Shown here piece after piece: positions 28,501 through 35,337 of a stretch of DNA of 64,000 nucleotides (the stretch's first letter is position 1; each line of letters starts with the position of its first letter). Position numbers and translations under genes: made by a program. The notes below the pieces were generated by a model that worked only from the letters and a program-made list of their open reading frames with translations, was not told where the DNA came from and did not search any database. The stretch comes from CALOBA01 sp942491465 (GTDB lineage Bacteria; Pseudomonadota; Gammaproteobacteria; Chromatiales; Chromatiaceae). The DNA is taken from the NCBI GenBank assembly GCA_942491465.1, contig CALOBA010000002.1:62001-126000 (forward strand), read 5' to 3'.

Positions 28501-29060
28501 TCGCAGAGAGTGGACTGCCATAGGGAGATCGCCGCCGGCTCGTCATCCTCGGGCAGGCCGGCATCGCGCCCATGGCGCAACATCTTCTCGGTGAGTTTGT
28601 CCAGGAAGCGCAGCGGAACGCCCGCTTGGTGCAGAAACTCTCTGACCATGTAGGCTTGCGCGGCGCCCTTCGGCAATGGGTCCAAGCCGAGCCGAACACA
28701 GGCGAGTCGAAAGGCGAGCCAGAGCTGCTCACGCTCCGTTGTCGTCAGATCAGACGCCTTGCCTAGTGCCTCTCGGATCAACGGCCAGACCGCTGCCGTG
28801 CCGTCGGCACCAAAGCCCGCTTGTACGCGCGTTGCCAGGAAGGTTGCGACAACGGCAGGCCATCTCTGCAAGGCTTGGCAGCAGGCCGCAACAGGGCTGG
28901 ACAACCCCTTGAAGTTCTGGGCGAGCCTCGCTTGCGCCGATTCGCTGAGGAGACCGGCATACAGCCCAAGGAAAGGTGAGCTGCCGGTCTGCAGTTGAGC
29001 TTTCAGCTTTGGCTCAGTGTTCTCAAGCCATAGGTCGTCTGTTATCGAGAAGAATGGCAT
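25599..29060 (-). CDS. Druantia type III-like large partner protein (DruH-like)
   Basis: 1153 residues without catalytic motifs I can name. The N-terminal third is helical (LWLENTEPKLKAQLQTGSSP, LWLAFRLACVRLGLDP); the middle (residues ~270-720) is beta-rich with several LRFMGSVPVELL-like strands; the C-terminal third is again helical. Position (22 nt before the helicase, same strand), size and pairing match DruH of Druantia type III, where DruH and DruE suffice for phage resistance. The assignment rests on gene order and size more than on a motif. ATG 29060 has GGAGG nine nt upstream and a consensus-like promoter ~75 nt upstream. Confidence 0.65.
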   Translation of the reverse strand: MPFFSITDDLWLENTEPKLKAQLQTGSSPFLGLYAGLLSESAQARLAQNFKGLSSPVAACCQALQRWPAVVATFLATRVQAGFGADGTAAVWPLIREALGKASDLTTTEREQLWLAFRLACVRLGLDPLPKGAAQAYMVREFLHQAGVPLRFLDKLTEKMLRHGRDAGLPEDDEPAAISLWQSTLCDRLGPPVPVTLLQAVQTDRDGYYTRSFIGALNGEDPEPGAPDATLRQLMASHIAQSDSPKPTQTLAIVRALWRDEMLGVELPAAPRLGFSMDVDGVVSEVVGEQEPRFVALDSVLPGRLRIERCDGSLRREYSLWEDGRNNRLLVFADDGGLIGGAKLNDTEPMSVAPGTLTILTRFPPAGHEQDLTPISEDPAIYMLRLDLAPGEAKQLQRGPATVRLLARSEPKLTLAGQSFRGVGGNALHASAGLRFMGSVPVELLDAAHEGGLVLDLATEDLGEPIQVQLRPNTDGHFEVCLDDLSRTWRPRLGRLQASLRRADVRRPMARVTTWLWQGLNRIEDRTLFLCDRLPSNLSQDFSDNVRVDEEVRSVRWRSDTNRYFKLVFETESGRQIRFIGSVPGVFMLLKRHRDGVVDERPVRRGSLVTLAHDAGDVLEVYSPKGGTLLFGGWQQEISPASGVRRLHLAALTEYLEPDADRLFYQGADGPAEPLLRFVAAHRVLRSEHETRGGVMHIRLELPAQAEAMRIDARDILQGEQRGLDLACNDVAGRLDAAAEGWLSCAEHKPDGRFAHHIELPLDRWSSGAWVLRIETRIGRRWGSLTTVRGDVYTWGLLLEESGAPASSKWLQGQVAALDTDGLIRAFKLTQRNLLPCYATDAWPSLRWLDALWSIAVQRFTATEGQALVELLALDAEAAQADPDSSWFPLRQPVVALPWIYARPADSYRSVGLRAGVLGELAQLQPPLCELFIRGELEPTAAFAFDNVLKMQRGVPPRGFKIERYAAALSARNLDDQWSALRREDWRPSEGDYLGPAHWQFGVNAMRQRYHATLPGNEARRGWALQILRDLNRRGLDIADLTDGTPAHLGSTNGLGLPGASERVANDDARVQERLNLEQIDGFLSLFAAVCRWEARQPGVLASLQTVLERVDLPDQDAVQHALGYLLHVGRDLFEFYLMLWELAFAADVDTQN

Positions 29061-29135
29061 TGCTGTACGCCTCCATCGTGCTTTGCTCTCTCCAGGCTAT
29101 TTGGAGCAGCCCAGGTTCCGCGAATTTCTCGACCG

Positions 29136-29164
29136 TTGATAGTACACGCAACCTCGCGCGTCAA
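29136..29164 (-). promoter_or_regulatory. Sigma-70-like promoter of the DruH-DruE operon
   Basis: On the minus strand TTGACG (29164-29159) and TATCAA (29141-29136) are separated by exactly 17 nt, ending ~75 nt before the DruH-like start codon. The -35 matches consensus in five positions and the -10 in four. Confidence 0.55.
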
Positions 29165-29290
29165 CCAACGGACCGGCGACTGCGACGCGATGACCGTTGC
29201 ATCCTGCTGCTGGCGGCATCGCCGGACCGTTGAGGAGCCTGTTCGCGGACGCGAAATGCGCACAGGTCTAGGCTCCGGGGCTCGCCATTG

Positions 29291-29455
29291 ATGGCGCCGG
29301 GCGACCGGGTGGCGTTCATCGTCGATGACAACGACGTGGTGCGTTTGGTGCCGCGGACCACGTCCGTCACCTGGCTCAAGGGCATGCTGCCGAGGCCCGA
29401 GCGGCCCGTGTCGCTGGTGGAGATGGACGCGGCCATTCGGTCTGGCGTCCGCTGA
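29291..29455 (+). pseudogene. N-terminally truncated AbrB/SpoVT-family antitoxin
   Basis: 54 codons from ATG 29291 give MAPGDRVAFIVDDNDVVRLV and later KGMLPRPERPVSLVEMDAAI, the C-terminal two thirds of an AbrB-like (PrlF/VapB type) antitoxin. The normal start of such proteins, the swapped-hairpin DNA-binding strand ending in IPK-x-VR, is absent; only RLRGSPL precedes in frame. The toxin partner is also missing. It is a relic next to the Druantia promoter. Confidence 0.65.
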
Positions 29456-29497
29456 GCGGGAGGGGCTCCCGCCGTTGCCGCATCTTGTTAGAGAGTG

Positions 29498-29737
29498 ATG
29501 ACCAATGACTCAGCCACACGAAAACACGTTACCGAACGCCTGCACGCCGAGATCGAGTTGACGCCGGCGCGCTATCGCGCGTTGTTGCTGCGGCTTGTGC
29601 ACTCGTTCCGAGAGGGCATCGAGCAGGACGAGCCCTGGCCGAGCGCGGCAGATTCGTTTCGGGAAGGTTGGCGGGATGTTAAGGCCGGACGGACGCAGCC
29701 GCTGGATAGCCTCTGGGACGGCATCGATTCGGATTGA
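29498..29737 (+). CDS. Antitoxin-like small protein upstream of RelE-type toxin
   Basis: 79 residues beginning MTNDSATRKHVTERLHAEIE, helical, ending in an acidic tail (DSLWDGIDSD). Small size, acidic character and the position 4 nt before a RelE/ParE-like toxin frame identify it as a probable type II antitoxin. No helix-turn-helix or ribbon-helix-helix is obvious, so how it would bind its own promoter is unclear. GTG 29495 is an alternative start three nt earlier; ATG 29498 is preferred. Confidence 0.65.
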   Translation: MTNDSATRKHVTERLHAEIELTPARYRALLLRLVHSFREGIEQDEPWPSAADSFREGWRDVKAGRTQPLDSLWDGIDSD

Positions 29738-29741
29738 ACCG

Positions 29742-30368
29742 GTGATTGGCCGATACTCCGATGCCTTCAAACGCCAGCTCAAGCGGCTGAGCCGTCGCTA
29801 CCGGCACATCCGCGGAGATGTCCAGCCGTTGCTGGACCGGCTCAGCGTCGGAGAGACGCTTGGGGATCGTATTCAGGCGCCGGGTTATGTGCTGTATAAG
29901 GTACGCGTCAGAAACAGCGATGCGGCCCGCGGCAAGAGCGGCGGCTACAGGATCATCTACTACGTTCAGACCGAGAGGGAGCTGCTGCTGGTCGCGATTT
30001 ATTGCAAATCTGACCCGCTGTATATGATCCGCATCTCCGGCGCGACCCTGGAGCAGGCCCTACGGTGGACTTGGTGGTTGCGGCCCTGCGCGAGGGCGAT
30101 GCGGCGGGGATTGCCCCCGTCGTCGAGGGCCGCGTCTGTGACCGCGGCATGGCGCCCGATGGCCCCTGCTTGGCCGTCCGGCCAGCGCAGCGTTACAACC
30201 GCCGATAGTCCGTCACATAGCCGTTGCCATTGCCCTGCGCCTGGCGGATGCGCCGGTCCCGCTCGATCTCCCAGGCGTCGGGGGGATCGGCATTGTTCCA
30301 GGCGACATACAATTGCGCGTCCTGGCGGCTCAGGTCAATGTCGTAGGTATCGCGCATGTAGAGCATGA
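29742..30368 (+). pseudogene. RelE/ParE-family toxin, C-terminus replaced by 5'-nucleotidase-derived DNA
   Basis: From GTG 29742 the first ~90 codons encode a RelE/ParE-like toxin: RYSDAFKRQLKRLSRRYRHI, LGDRIQAPGYVLYKVRVRNS, GKSGGYRIIYYVQ and LLLVAIYCKSD, which covers the fold up to the last strand. At 30014 the sequence switches to a segment of the 5'-nucleotidase gene (DPLYMIRISGATLEQ, the same reading frame as in that enzyme), then leaves frame and stays open to 30368 over antisense of endonuclease I. The last ~15-20 native residues, where catalytic residues of RelE often lie, are lost. Toxicity is therefore unlikely. Confidence 0.75.
30014..30194 (+). repeat. Partial direct repeat of the 5'-nucleotidase 3' end (island right boundary)
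   Basis: Two blocks match the 5'-nucleotidase gene: 30014-30057 equals 18705-18748 with one difference, and 30064-30194 equals 19014-19144 with one difference; about 265 bp between them are missing. The match stops within the last codons of the nucleotidase gene and, here, in the first base pairs of the endonuclease I stop codon. The two copies bracket the whole Druantia region. Confidence 0.9.
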
Positions 30369-31275
30369 CGCGGGCGATGTCTCCGCGCACCGCCGCCGGC
30401 GGCTGCACGCGCCGGATACTCGTGTCGATGCGCATCTCGCAGCTGCCGTAGCGCTTGCCGCCGAGCATGCCCCAGTTGTAGTTGCTGCGCCGGCCATTGA
30501 TCAAGCCGACCGCGGGCACGAGGTTGTGCAGATCGTTGTGGGCGGCCAGAAACACCGGGTCGACCCGCTGGCAGCAATCACGCCCGCTGATCACATCGCC
30601 ATCGGCCTGGCGACAGTCGGCGAAGGCGGCGGGCTCGCGCCAGCAGCGCCGGGACTGGCCAAACTGCGCGGCAGGAAAGATATGCTCGGCCTCGACCCGA
30701 TCGGCGCGGGTTTGACCGGCATAGTCGCCGAGGCCGCAGCCGTCCAGCGACGTGCGCCTGCTGCTGCGCTCGAAGCTGCAGCCGCAATAGAAGGTGGTGG
30801 CGTGGTCGCGGTAGATGCTGCCGTAGAGCCGCGACTTGGCGCGGCTGAAGCTGCTCGCCGTGCGCGGCAGCGTCGCGGCCGATGCCGCCGGCTCGGGCGG
30901 CGGCGAGCCCTCGAGCCCGTCAAGCCATCGCGCGGCTGTTGTGCGCAATGCCTCGCGCGTTGCGCCGGCGGCGGGCAACGCGACGTCCTGTGTCCAGGCG
31001 CCGACGCCCGCCGTGGCATCTGCACCCACGCCCGCGAGCAAGGTGCGGATGTCCACGCCGATACCCACCGCCGACTGCGCATGCGCCGGCCATTGCTGCA
31101 CCAGTGATGGCGGCAAGAACGACAGCGCCGAGATCAACCCCAGGCCGGTGGCGACATCGCGAAGTTTGACCAACAGGGTCCTGATCAGGCGCCGGCGGGC
31201 GTCGGCCGGGGTGCGCCGCGTAGTCCTTGAGGCGGTTTTACGGGCGCGCGGTTTTGAGCGGGATTTGCGTGGCAT
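30193..31275 (-). CDS. Extracellular endonuclease I family nuclease (EndA/NucM-like)
   Basis: 360 residues. A basic N-terminus leads into a hydrophobic stretch (VATGLGLISALSFLPPSLVQ), probably a signal or anchor. The catalytic half carries EAEHIFPAAQFG and FLAAHNDLHNLVPAVGLING followed by RRSNYNWG, the beta-beta-alpha metal motif of endonuclease I. Seven or more cysteines (CGCSFE, CGLGDY, CCQRVD) suggest disulfides, which fits an exported DNase used for nucleotide salvage or DNA clearance. An additional Ala-rich linker (residues ~70-130) precedes the domain. The TAA stop overlaps the junction of the duplicated nucleotidase fragment. ATG 31275 is chosen over TTG 31278. Confidence 0.82.
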   Translation of the reverse strand: MPRKSRSKPRARKTASRTTRRTPADARRRLIRTLLVKLRDVATGLGLISALSFLPPSLVQQWPAHAQSAVGIGVDIRTLLAGVGADATAGVGAWTQDVALPAAGATREALRTTAARWLDGLEGSPPPEPAASAATLPRTASSFSRAKSRLYGSIYRDHATTFYCGCSFERSSRRTSLDGCGLGDYAGQTRADRVEAEHIFPAAQFGQSRRCWREPAAFADCRQADGDVISGRDCCQRVDPVFLAAHNDLHNLVPAVGLINGRRSNYNWGMLGGKRYGSCEMRIDTSIRRVQPPAAVRGDIARVMLYMRDTYDIDLSRQDAQLYVAWNNADPPDAWEIERDRRIRQAQGNGNGYVTDYRRL

Positions 31276-31459
31276 CAATCAAAGCACCTAGCCGAAAAGT
31301 TGGCGGACTCTAGGTGTTCGTTGGGTGATGCCGCATTGATCTTCCGCGTCCGCGCCGCCCGCCCGCCCGGCACGGTAGCCGCGCGAGCCAGCCGCCGTGA
31401 TCGCGCGGCGTCGGGTGGTGCTGATCGGAATTTGCACAATATGTGTTCTTTGGGGCCAC

Positions 31460-31488
31460 AAAAAAACCGGCGTTAAGCCGGTTTTTTT
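31460..31488. terminator. Bidirectional intrinsic terminator
   Basis: An A-tract, the stem ACCGGC-GTTAA-GCCGGT and a T-tract form a near-perfect palindrome able to stop transcription from either side. On the minus strand it directly follows the tRNA relic at 31503-31544, as expected for a tRNA terminator. Confidence 0.85.
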
Positions 31489-31502
31489 CAGTCTGTCTGT
31501 TT

Positions 31503-31544
31503 GGCGCGCCTGGCAGGATTCGAACCTGCGACCCCTGCCGTCAG
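31503..31544 (-). other. 3' half of a tRNA gene (relic, possible attachment site)
   Basis: On the minus strand the segment reads an anticodon-loop-like CTGACGG, the 3' anticodon stem, variable loop, a perfect T arm (GCAGG-TTCGAAT-CCTGC), an acceptor 3' strand and encoded CCA. Upstream of the loop the sequence cannot pair, and no D arm or 5' acceptor strand is present, so it is not a functional tRNA. The loop would fit a GAC (Val) anticodon. Such 3' halves are left as direct repeats when elements integrate into tRNA genes. Confidence 0.65.
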
Positions 31545-31598
31545 CGGGTGGGTCGTCGAAAGGACAAGTGCCGATAGGTCGTCGCGGTGATGGCCGGG

Positions 31599-32279
31599 TC
31601 AGACGTCGCCATCGGCCCCTACCATCAATACCCGTGCCTCGGCGATCCACTGCTCGGGCTCCGCGGTTGAGGCCGCGCTCGAGCGCTGAAGCAGCCCACG
31701 CACGGCATCGGGATCGGCAGCAGCCAACTGCGTGAGGCTGTCGATCCCGCCATCGGCCAACAGTTGCGCGAACCGCGGACCGATTCCATGGATGCGCTGT
31801 AGCTCTCTGACCCCGACGCGGCGACCGACAGCCCGGTCGATGTTGGATGTGGCGGCCACCGTTGTGTTGTCCCTTTGGCTCGGGGCGCTGTCTTCGCTGG
31901 CCGCCACAGGGGTTTCCGGTTCACCGACCACCTGTATCACCTGCCGGGCGAGGTCGCCGACCTGGGCGCGCAGCGGTGCCAGCGCCCGTTTGACCTGGCG
32001 CTGGGCCAGCCCGGCCCCGGCGGCGCCGCCGCCGGCGGCGCCGATGGTGCCCGGCAGCAGCAGGTCGAGCAGACGGCTCAGCGCGGGTGCTGAGGTCGCG
32101 GGCGAGCCCGCGGCCGTCGACAGCCCAGCACCGGCCTTGGCAATGCCGGCCGCGGCCAACCCCTTGCCCAGCAGTAGGGCGTAGATGGCGACTGCGCCAG
32201 CGCCGGCCACGGCGCCGGTCGCGGCGCCGATGGCGATGATCCGCAGTGTGGTGTTGGATGATTGGGCTGAGGGGGACAT
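31599..32279 (-). CDS. Membrane protein with C-terminal helix-hairpin-helix domain
   Basis: 226 residues from ATG 32279. A small-residue-rich transmembrane segment (IIAIGAATGAVAGAGAVAIY) is followed by a Gly/Ala-rich second hydrophobic region (LLPGTIGAAGGGAAGAGL). A charged middle leads to a helix-hairpin-helix/DUF4332-like domain (ELQRIHGIGPRFAQLLADGG, then IDSLTQLAAADPDAVRGLL). HhH domains bind DNA or mediate protein contacts. The gene diverges from the DUF697 gene at 32713; both are membrane-associated and may work together, but no pathway can be named. Confidence 0.65.
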   Translation of the reverse strand: MSPSAQSSNTTLRIIAIGAATGAVAGAGAVAIYALLLGKGLAAAGIAKAGAGLSTAAGSPATSAPALSRLLDLLLPGTIGAAGGGAAGAGLAQRQVKRALAPLRAQVGDLARQVIQVVGEPETPVAASEDSAPSQRDNTTVAATSNIDRAVGRRVGVRELQRIHGIGPRFAQLLADGGIDSLTQLAAADPDAVRGLLQRSSAASTAEPEQWIAEARVLMVGADGDV

Positions 32280-32334
32280 TGCATGGCTCGCTAGGTTGGC
32301 TCGTGCGCGTGGCACTGGCGTTGGCTCGAAATGA

Positions 32335-32499
32335 CTTAAGGCGATTTCTGTCAACTTTCATACCATCTGACTTGTCTTGACGCCCGCCTTCGGCGTCGGG
32401 CTGGCGGTCACATAGCTCGCCATGCTCTCGCCAGCCCTCCTTGAAGGCGAACGTCAATCCTGCGTCATCTGGTATGCAAGTTTCCGGCAATCGCCTAAG
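32335..32499. repeat. 165-bp element with ~48-bp terminal inverted repeats
   Basis: The left end (32335-32382, starting CTTAAGGCGATT) and the right end (reverse complement of 32452-32499, starting CTTAGGCGATTGCC) align over ~48 bp with roughly three quarters identity and one or two gaps. The centre holds a further small hairpin (GACGCCCGCC..). A single related end is present at 10039-10067. This looks like a non-autonomous MITE-type element in the divergent promoter region of the HhH and DUF697 genes. Confidence 0.55.
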
Positions 32500-32712
32500 C
32501 TTGCCAGTCGCTGCGCTAGACTGCTCGGTATTGCTTGGGCATGCGATCAATTCCTTTGGCGATGATAACGCTGCATCCCCATTCTGCGCTGCACCGCAGC
32601 GGCGGGGGACTATATGCTAGGCGCACAGCACCGCGCCGACCTTGCCAGCGCTTCCAGCGCACGGCAGGATGACTGGCCAATCATCATCAGGAAGCCACCC
32701 GGGAATGCCCCA

Positions 32713-33315
32713 ATGACAGCGAACAGCAGCCAGCACAGCACCGAAACATCGAGCGATGCAGCCGAGAACGATCAGCTGCCGCTGCCCCCCGAGCAATGCC
32801 ACGCCGAGGCGGAGCGGCTGGTCCAATACTATAGCGTTGGTGGTACGGCGGTCGGCTTGGTGCCGCTGCCGCTGCTGGATATGGCAGGCCTGGTGGTGGT
32901 GCAGCTCAAGATGCTGCACGCCCTCGCTGGGCTTTACCGCATCGACTTCAGGGCCGATCTCGGTCGCTCCGCCATCGCCAGTCTGCTCGGCGGCGTGCTG
33001 CCGTCAACCCTGGCGCCAAGCTTGGCCGCGAGCCTCGGCAAGCTCATCCCGGGCGCTGGGCAACTGTTTGGGGCCGGCGCCCAGGCGGTGGTCGGCGGTG
33101 CCTTTACCTATGCGGTGGGTAAGGTCTTCATCCAGCACTTCGCCGCGGGCGGCACCTTCCTCACCTTCGATCCGGAGGCGGTGCGGGACTACTTCGAGCA
33201 GCAACTCGAGGCAGGCAAGGCCCAAGCCCAGGCACACAAGACCGATCGGCAAAGCCACGCCAAGCGGCCAGAGCCGAATGGCGGCCAACGACAGGATGCT
33301 GATCCCGTTCAGTGA
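32713..33315 (+). CDS. DUF697 (YcjF-like) membrane protein
   Basis: 200 residues from ATG 32713. It carries the DUF697 core: an AERLVQYYSVGGTAVGLVP start, helix LLDMAGLVVVQLKMLHALAG, then the second hydrophobic helix pair (LGGVLPSTLAPSLAASLG and AQAVVGGAFTYAVGKVF). DUF697 is found at the C-terminus of some GTPases and alone in stress-related membrane proteins (YcjF); function unknown. Its stop overlaps the start of the next gene as GTGA, so the C45-like protein is co-translated. Confidence 0.8.
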   Translation: MTANSSQHSTETSSDAAENDQLPLPPEQCHAEAERLVQYYSVGGTAVGLVPLPLLDMAGLVVVQLKMLHALAGLYRIDFRADLGRSAIASLLGGVLPSTLAPSLAASLGKLIPGAGQLFGAGAQAVVGGAFTYAVGKVFIQHFAAGGTFLTFDPEAVRDYFEQQLEAGKAQAQAHKTDRQSHAKRPEPNGGQRQDADPVQ

Positions 33316-34763
33316 CCTTCGGCCAGCGCCGCGCGACGATTGTCGGACCGGTGCAGTGTTACCGACGCGACCGGCCACTGCGAGCCGTCGCGCTGCTCAG
33401 CGTGCTCGCGATGGTGGCGGCCAGCGTATGGGTGCACCACGCGCGCGCGGGCGAACGCATCCCGCTCATCCGTATCGATGTCAGCGAACGCGCACCGGCG
33501 ACGGTCGGCGCCGAGCTCGGTCGGGCCTACTTAGATGCCTTTCCCGAATTGGAAAGGCGCTGGGACGGCTGGCTACACCAGGCATTTGCCGCGGACGGAG
33601 GCGATCCACAAGCGCGCTTCGACCAACTGCTGAAGACGCGCATCGAGCCGCTACGCGCCGCAGGCGTTGGGGAGGCCGCACGCGCCGAGGTCGACGGTCT
33701 GGGCTCGGCCTGGTCACTGGTCGGCGGCAACCGGCTCGGCGACGGCGTCCTGTCGCGCGACGAGTTCTGGGCGGCACAACTGCTCGCCGACCTGGGGTTG
33801 GCCGGGGGCGGGGTGGGCTATGCGGTCTTCGGCAACGCATCGGCCGACGGCGGCCCAATCGTCGGCCGCAATCGCGATGCCCTGCCGAGCGATGTGGACG
33901 AGCCGCCGCTGGCCATCACGGTGCGCAATGACGGACGTCGACACTGGGCGCTGATCGGCTTTGCCGGCCAGATCGCGCCGCTCACCGGCATGAACGACCG
34001 GGGCCTGTTCGTCACCCATCTGCCGGTGCCGTCATCGCGCCGACTCGGTCTTCCCGAAGCGCCGCAGGCGATCGGTTTTGCACTGCGCCAAGCGCTGGAA
34101 CGCCAGGCGCGGGTGGCCGCCGCCGCCAGCTCGATCGCCAGTCAACGCTTCGCCGAAGGCCAGGCGCTGCTGATCGCCGACACTGAGCAGGCCGCCGTAC
34201 TGGAACAGGCCGCCGGGGCGCCTGGGCGCCTGCGCACCGACAACAGCCCCACCCGTGCCGACCTGATCTGGGAGCGTGCCGATCAGATCGCCGCCGTCGA
34301 TTGCCTCGCCCTCGCAAGCCAGCGCGGCGCCTGCCGACAACTGCGCGACCGTTACCGCTGGCAGCGCCTGCGCAGCCTGGCCGGCTTTGGCTCGGACGGC
34401 CCGCGGGCGCGAACGGACGATGTGGCGGCCATGCTGTTCGATACCGCCAATCGACCCTATCCGATCTTCGGTCCGAGCACACGCGAGGTGCTGATCTACC
34501 AGCCCGGCGACGATGCCCTGTACCTGCGCGCCTTCGCCCCTGGAACCTGGTCCGCCGCGGATGCCTTCGCCAGCAAGGATCAGCGCGCATCGGCCTCGAC
34601 GCTGCCGCTGTATCGACCGCTGCGCATGGGCGCCGACGCCAGCCCCTCTGGCATCGACCTCGGGCTGCTGCTGATCTGGGGGGTACTGGGGCTGCTTGCC
34701 GTCGCCCTGATCGTCATCCGGCTGCGCGTGCGGCTTAGTATCGACCCGGGCCGGGAGCCTTGA
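33312..34763 (+). CDS. C45-like (acyl-CoA:6-APA acyltransferase-like) Ntn-hydrolase fold protein, nucleophile doubtful
   Basis: 483 residues from GTG 33312. An N-terminal signal-anchor (AVALLSVLAMVAASVWVHHA) places the body in the periplasm; a single C-terminal helix (LGLLLIWGVLGLLAVALIVI) would anchor it again. The middle follows the C45/AAT autoproteolytic fold: ELGRAYLDAFPE, then GYAVFGNASADGGPIVGRN, ALIGFAGQIAPLTGMNDRGL. In active family members a cysteine starts the segment before AVFGN-like residues; here a glycine or valine stands there, so self-processing and hydrolase activity may be lost. The substrate is unknown. Confidence 0.6.
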   Translation: MTFGQRRATIVGPVQCYRRDRPLRAVALLSVLAMVAASVWVHHARAGERIPLIRIDVSERAPATVGAELGRAYLDAFPELERRWDGWLHQAFAADGGDPQARFDQLLKTRIEPLRAAGVGEAARAEVDGLGSAWSLVGGNRLGDGVLSRDEFWAAQLLADLGLAGGGVGYAVFGNASADGGPIVGRNRDALPSDVDEPPLAITVRNDGRRHWALIGFAGQIAPLTGMNDRGLFVTHLPVPSSRRLGLPEAPQAIGFALRQALERQARVAAAASSIASQRFAEGQALLIADTEQAAVLEQAAGAPGRLRTDNSPTRADLIWERADQIAAVDCLALASQRGACRQLRDRYRWQRLRSLAGFGSDGPRARTDDVAAMLFDTANRPYPIFGPSTREVLIYQPGDDALYLRAFAPGTWSAADAFASKDQRASASTLPLYRPLRMGADASPSGIDLGLLLIWGVLGLLAVALIVIRLRVRLSIDPGREP

Positions 34764-34788
34764 CCCCGGAGCGGTGGCCGGCGCGGGA

Positions 34789-35040
34789 TCAGGATGCCGC
34801 CGCAGCATCGCCCCCTGGCTTGTCGGCAGCGGCGGCCTGCTGCTTGTGCTGCCACAGCCGGCGGCGCCGAAAACGCTGCTGCTCCTCGTCGCTATCGACG
34901 GCTAGCTTGCAGGCAAGGCTGTAGTGCACGACCAACTGACGCAGCCTCGCCTCCAGCCGCGGCCAATCGGCCAGCTCCGCATCCACCAACCAGGCCAGGT
35001 CCAGCTCGAAATCGCCGCAGAAGCCGGCAAGTTGCTCCAC
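34789..35040 (-). CDS. Small hypothetical protein (83 residues)
   Basis: Open frame from GTG 35040, predicted fully helical: FELDLAWLVDAELADWPRLE, then ARLRQLVVHYSLACKL and a basic segment RFRRRRLWQHKQQ followed by an Ala-rich acidic tail. No family recognised. It converges with the C45-like gene, 25 bp from its stop. The protein looks sensible (regular helices, few rare residues) but could be a chance frame. Confidence 0.4.
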   Translation of the reverse strand: MEQLAGFCGDFELDLAWLVDAELADWPRLEARLRQLVVHYSLACKLAVDSDEEQQRFRRRRLWQHKQQAAAADKPGGDAAAAS

Positions 35041-35337
35041 CCAAATTAAGGGCCGAGGACATCAAGTTAAGAGGCCATCAGCATACCGCGAGCGGTGCAA
35101 CGCGGTCCTGCGGGCCGAGGCGAAGTCTGGGGGCGATACACCAGCGCTGCTGGCGGGCGGGCCCCCTGCTGGCTCAAACAGTTTGGCAAACCCCATCATC
35201 TGTCTGTCAATGCGAACGCTTCGACCCGTTGCGCCCGTGCAGTGCGCTGATCTCTGGGGCACCATGAGCACTTTGGCTCAGACGCGCGAGGCCCTCATCT
35301 TCTTGCGCACGGTCGCACGCTTCACCTCAGAATCACG
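35041..35337. other. Intergenic gap before the solute-binding protein gene
   Basis: About 300 bp with no supported gene. It should contain the promoter for the solute-binding protein/kinase operon, but I see no clear consensus promoter, operator or hairpin in it. Confidence 0.4.

Noticed and set aside
31500..31585. Complete tRNA gene on the minus strand
   Set aside because: T arm and CCA are perfect but the D arm, 5' anticodon stem and 5' acceptor strand are absent and upstream DNA cannot pair; kept only as a relic.
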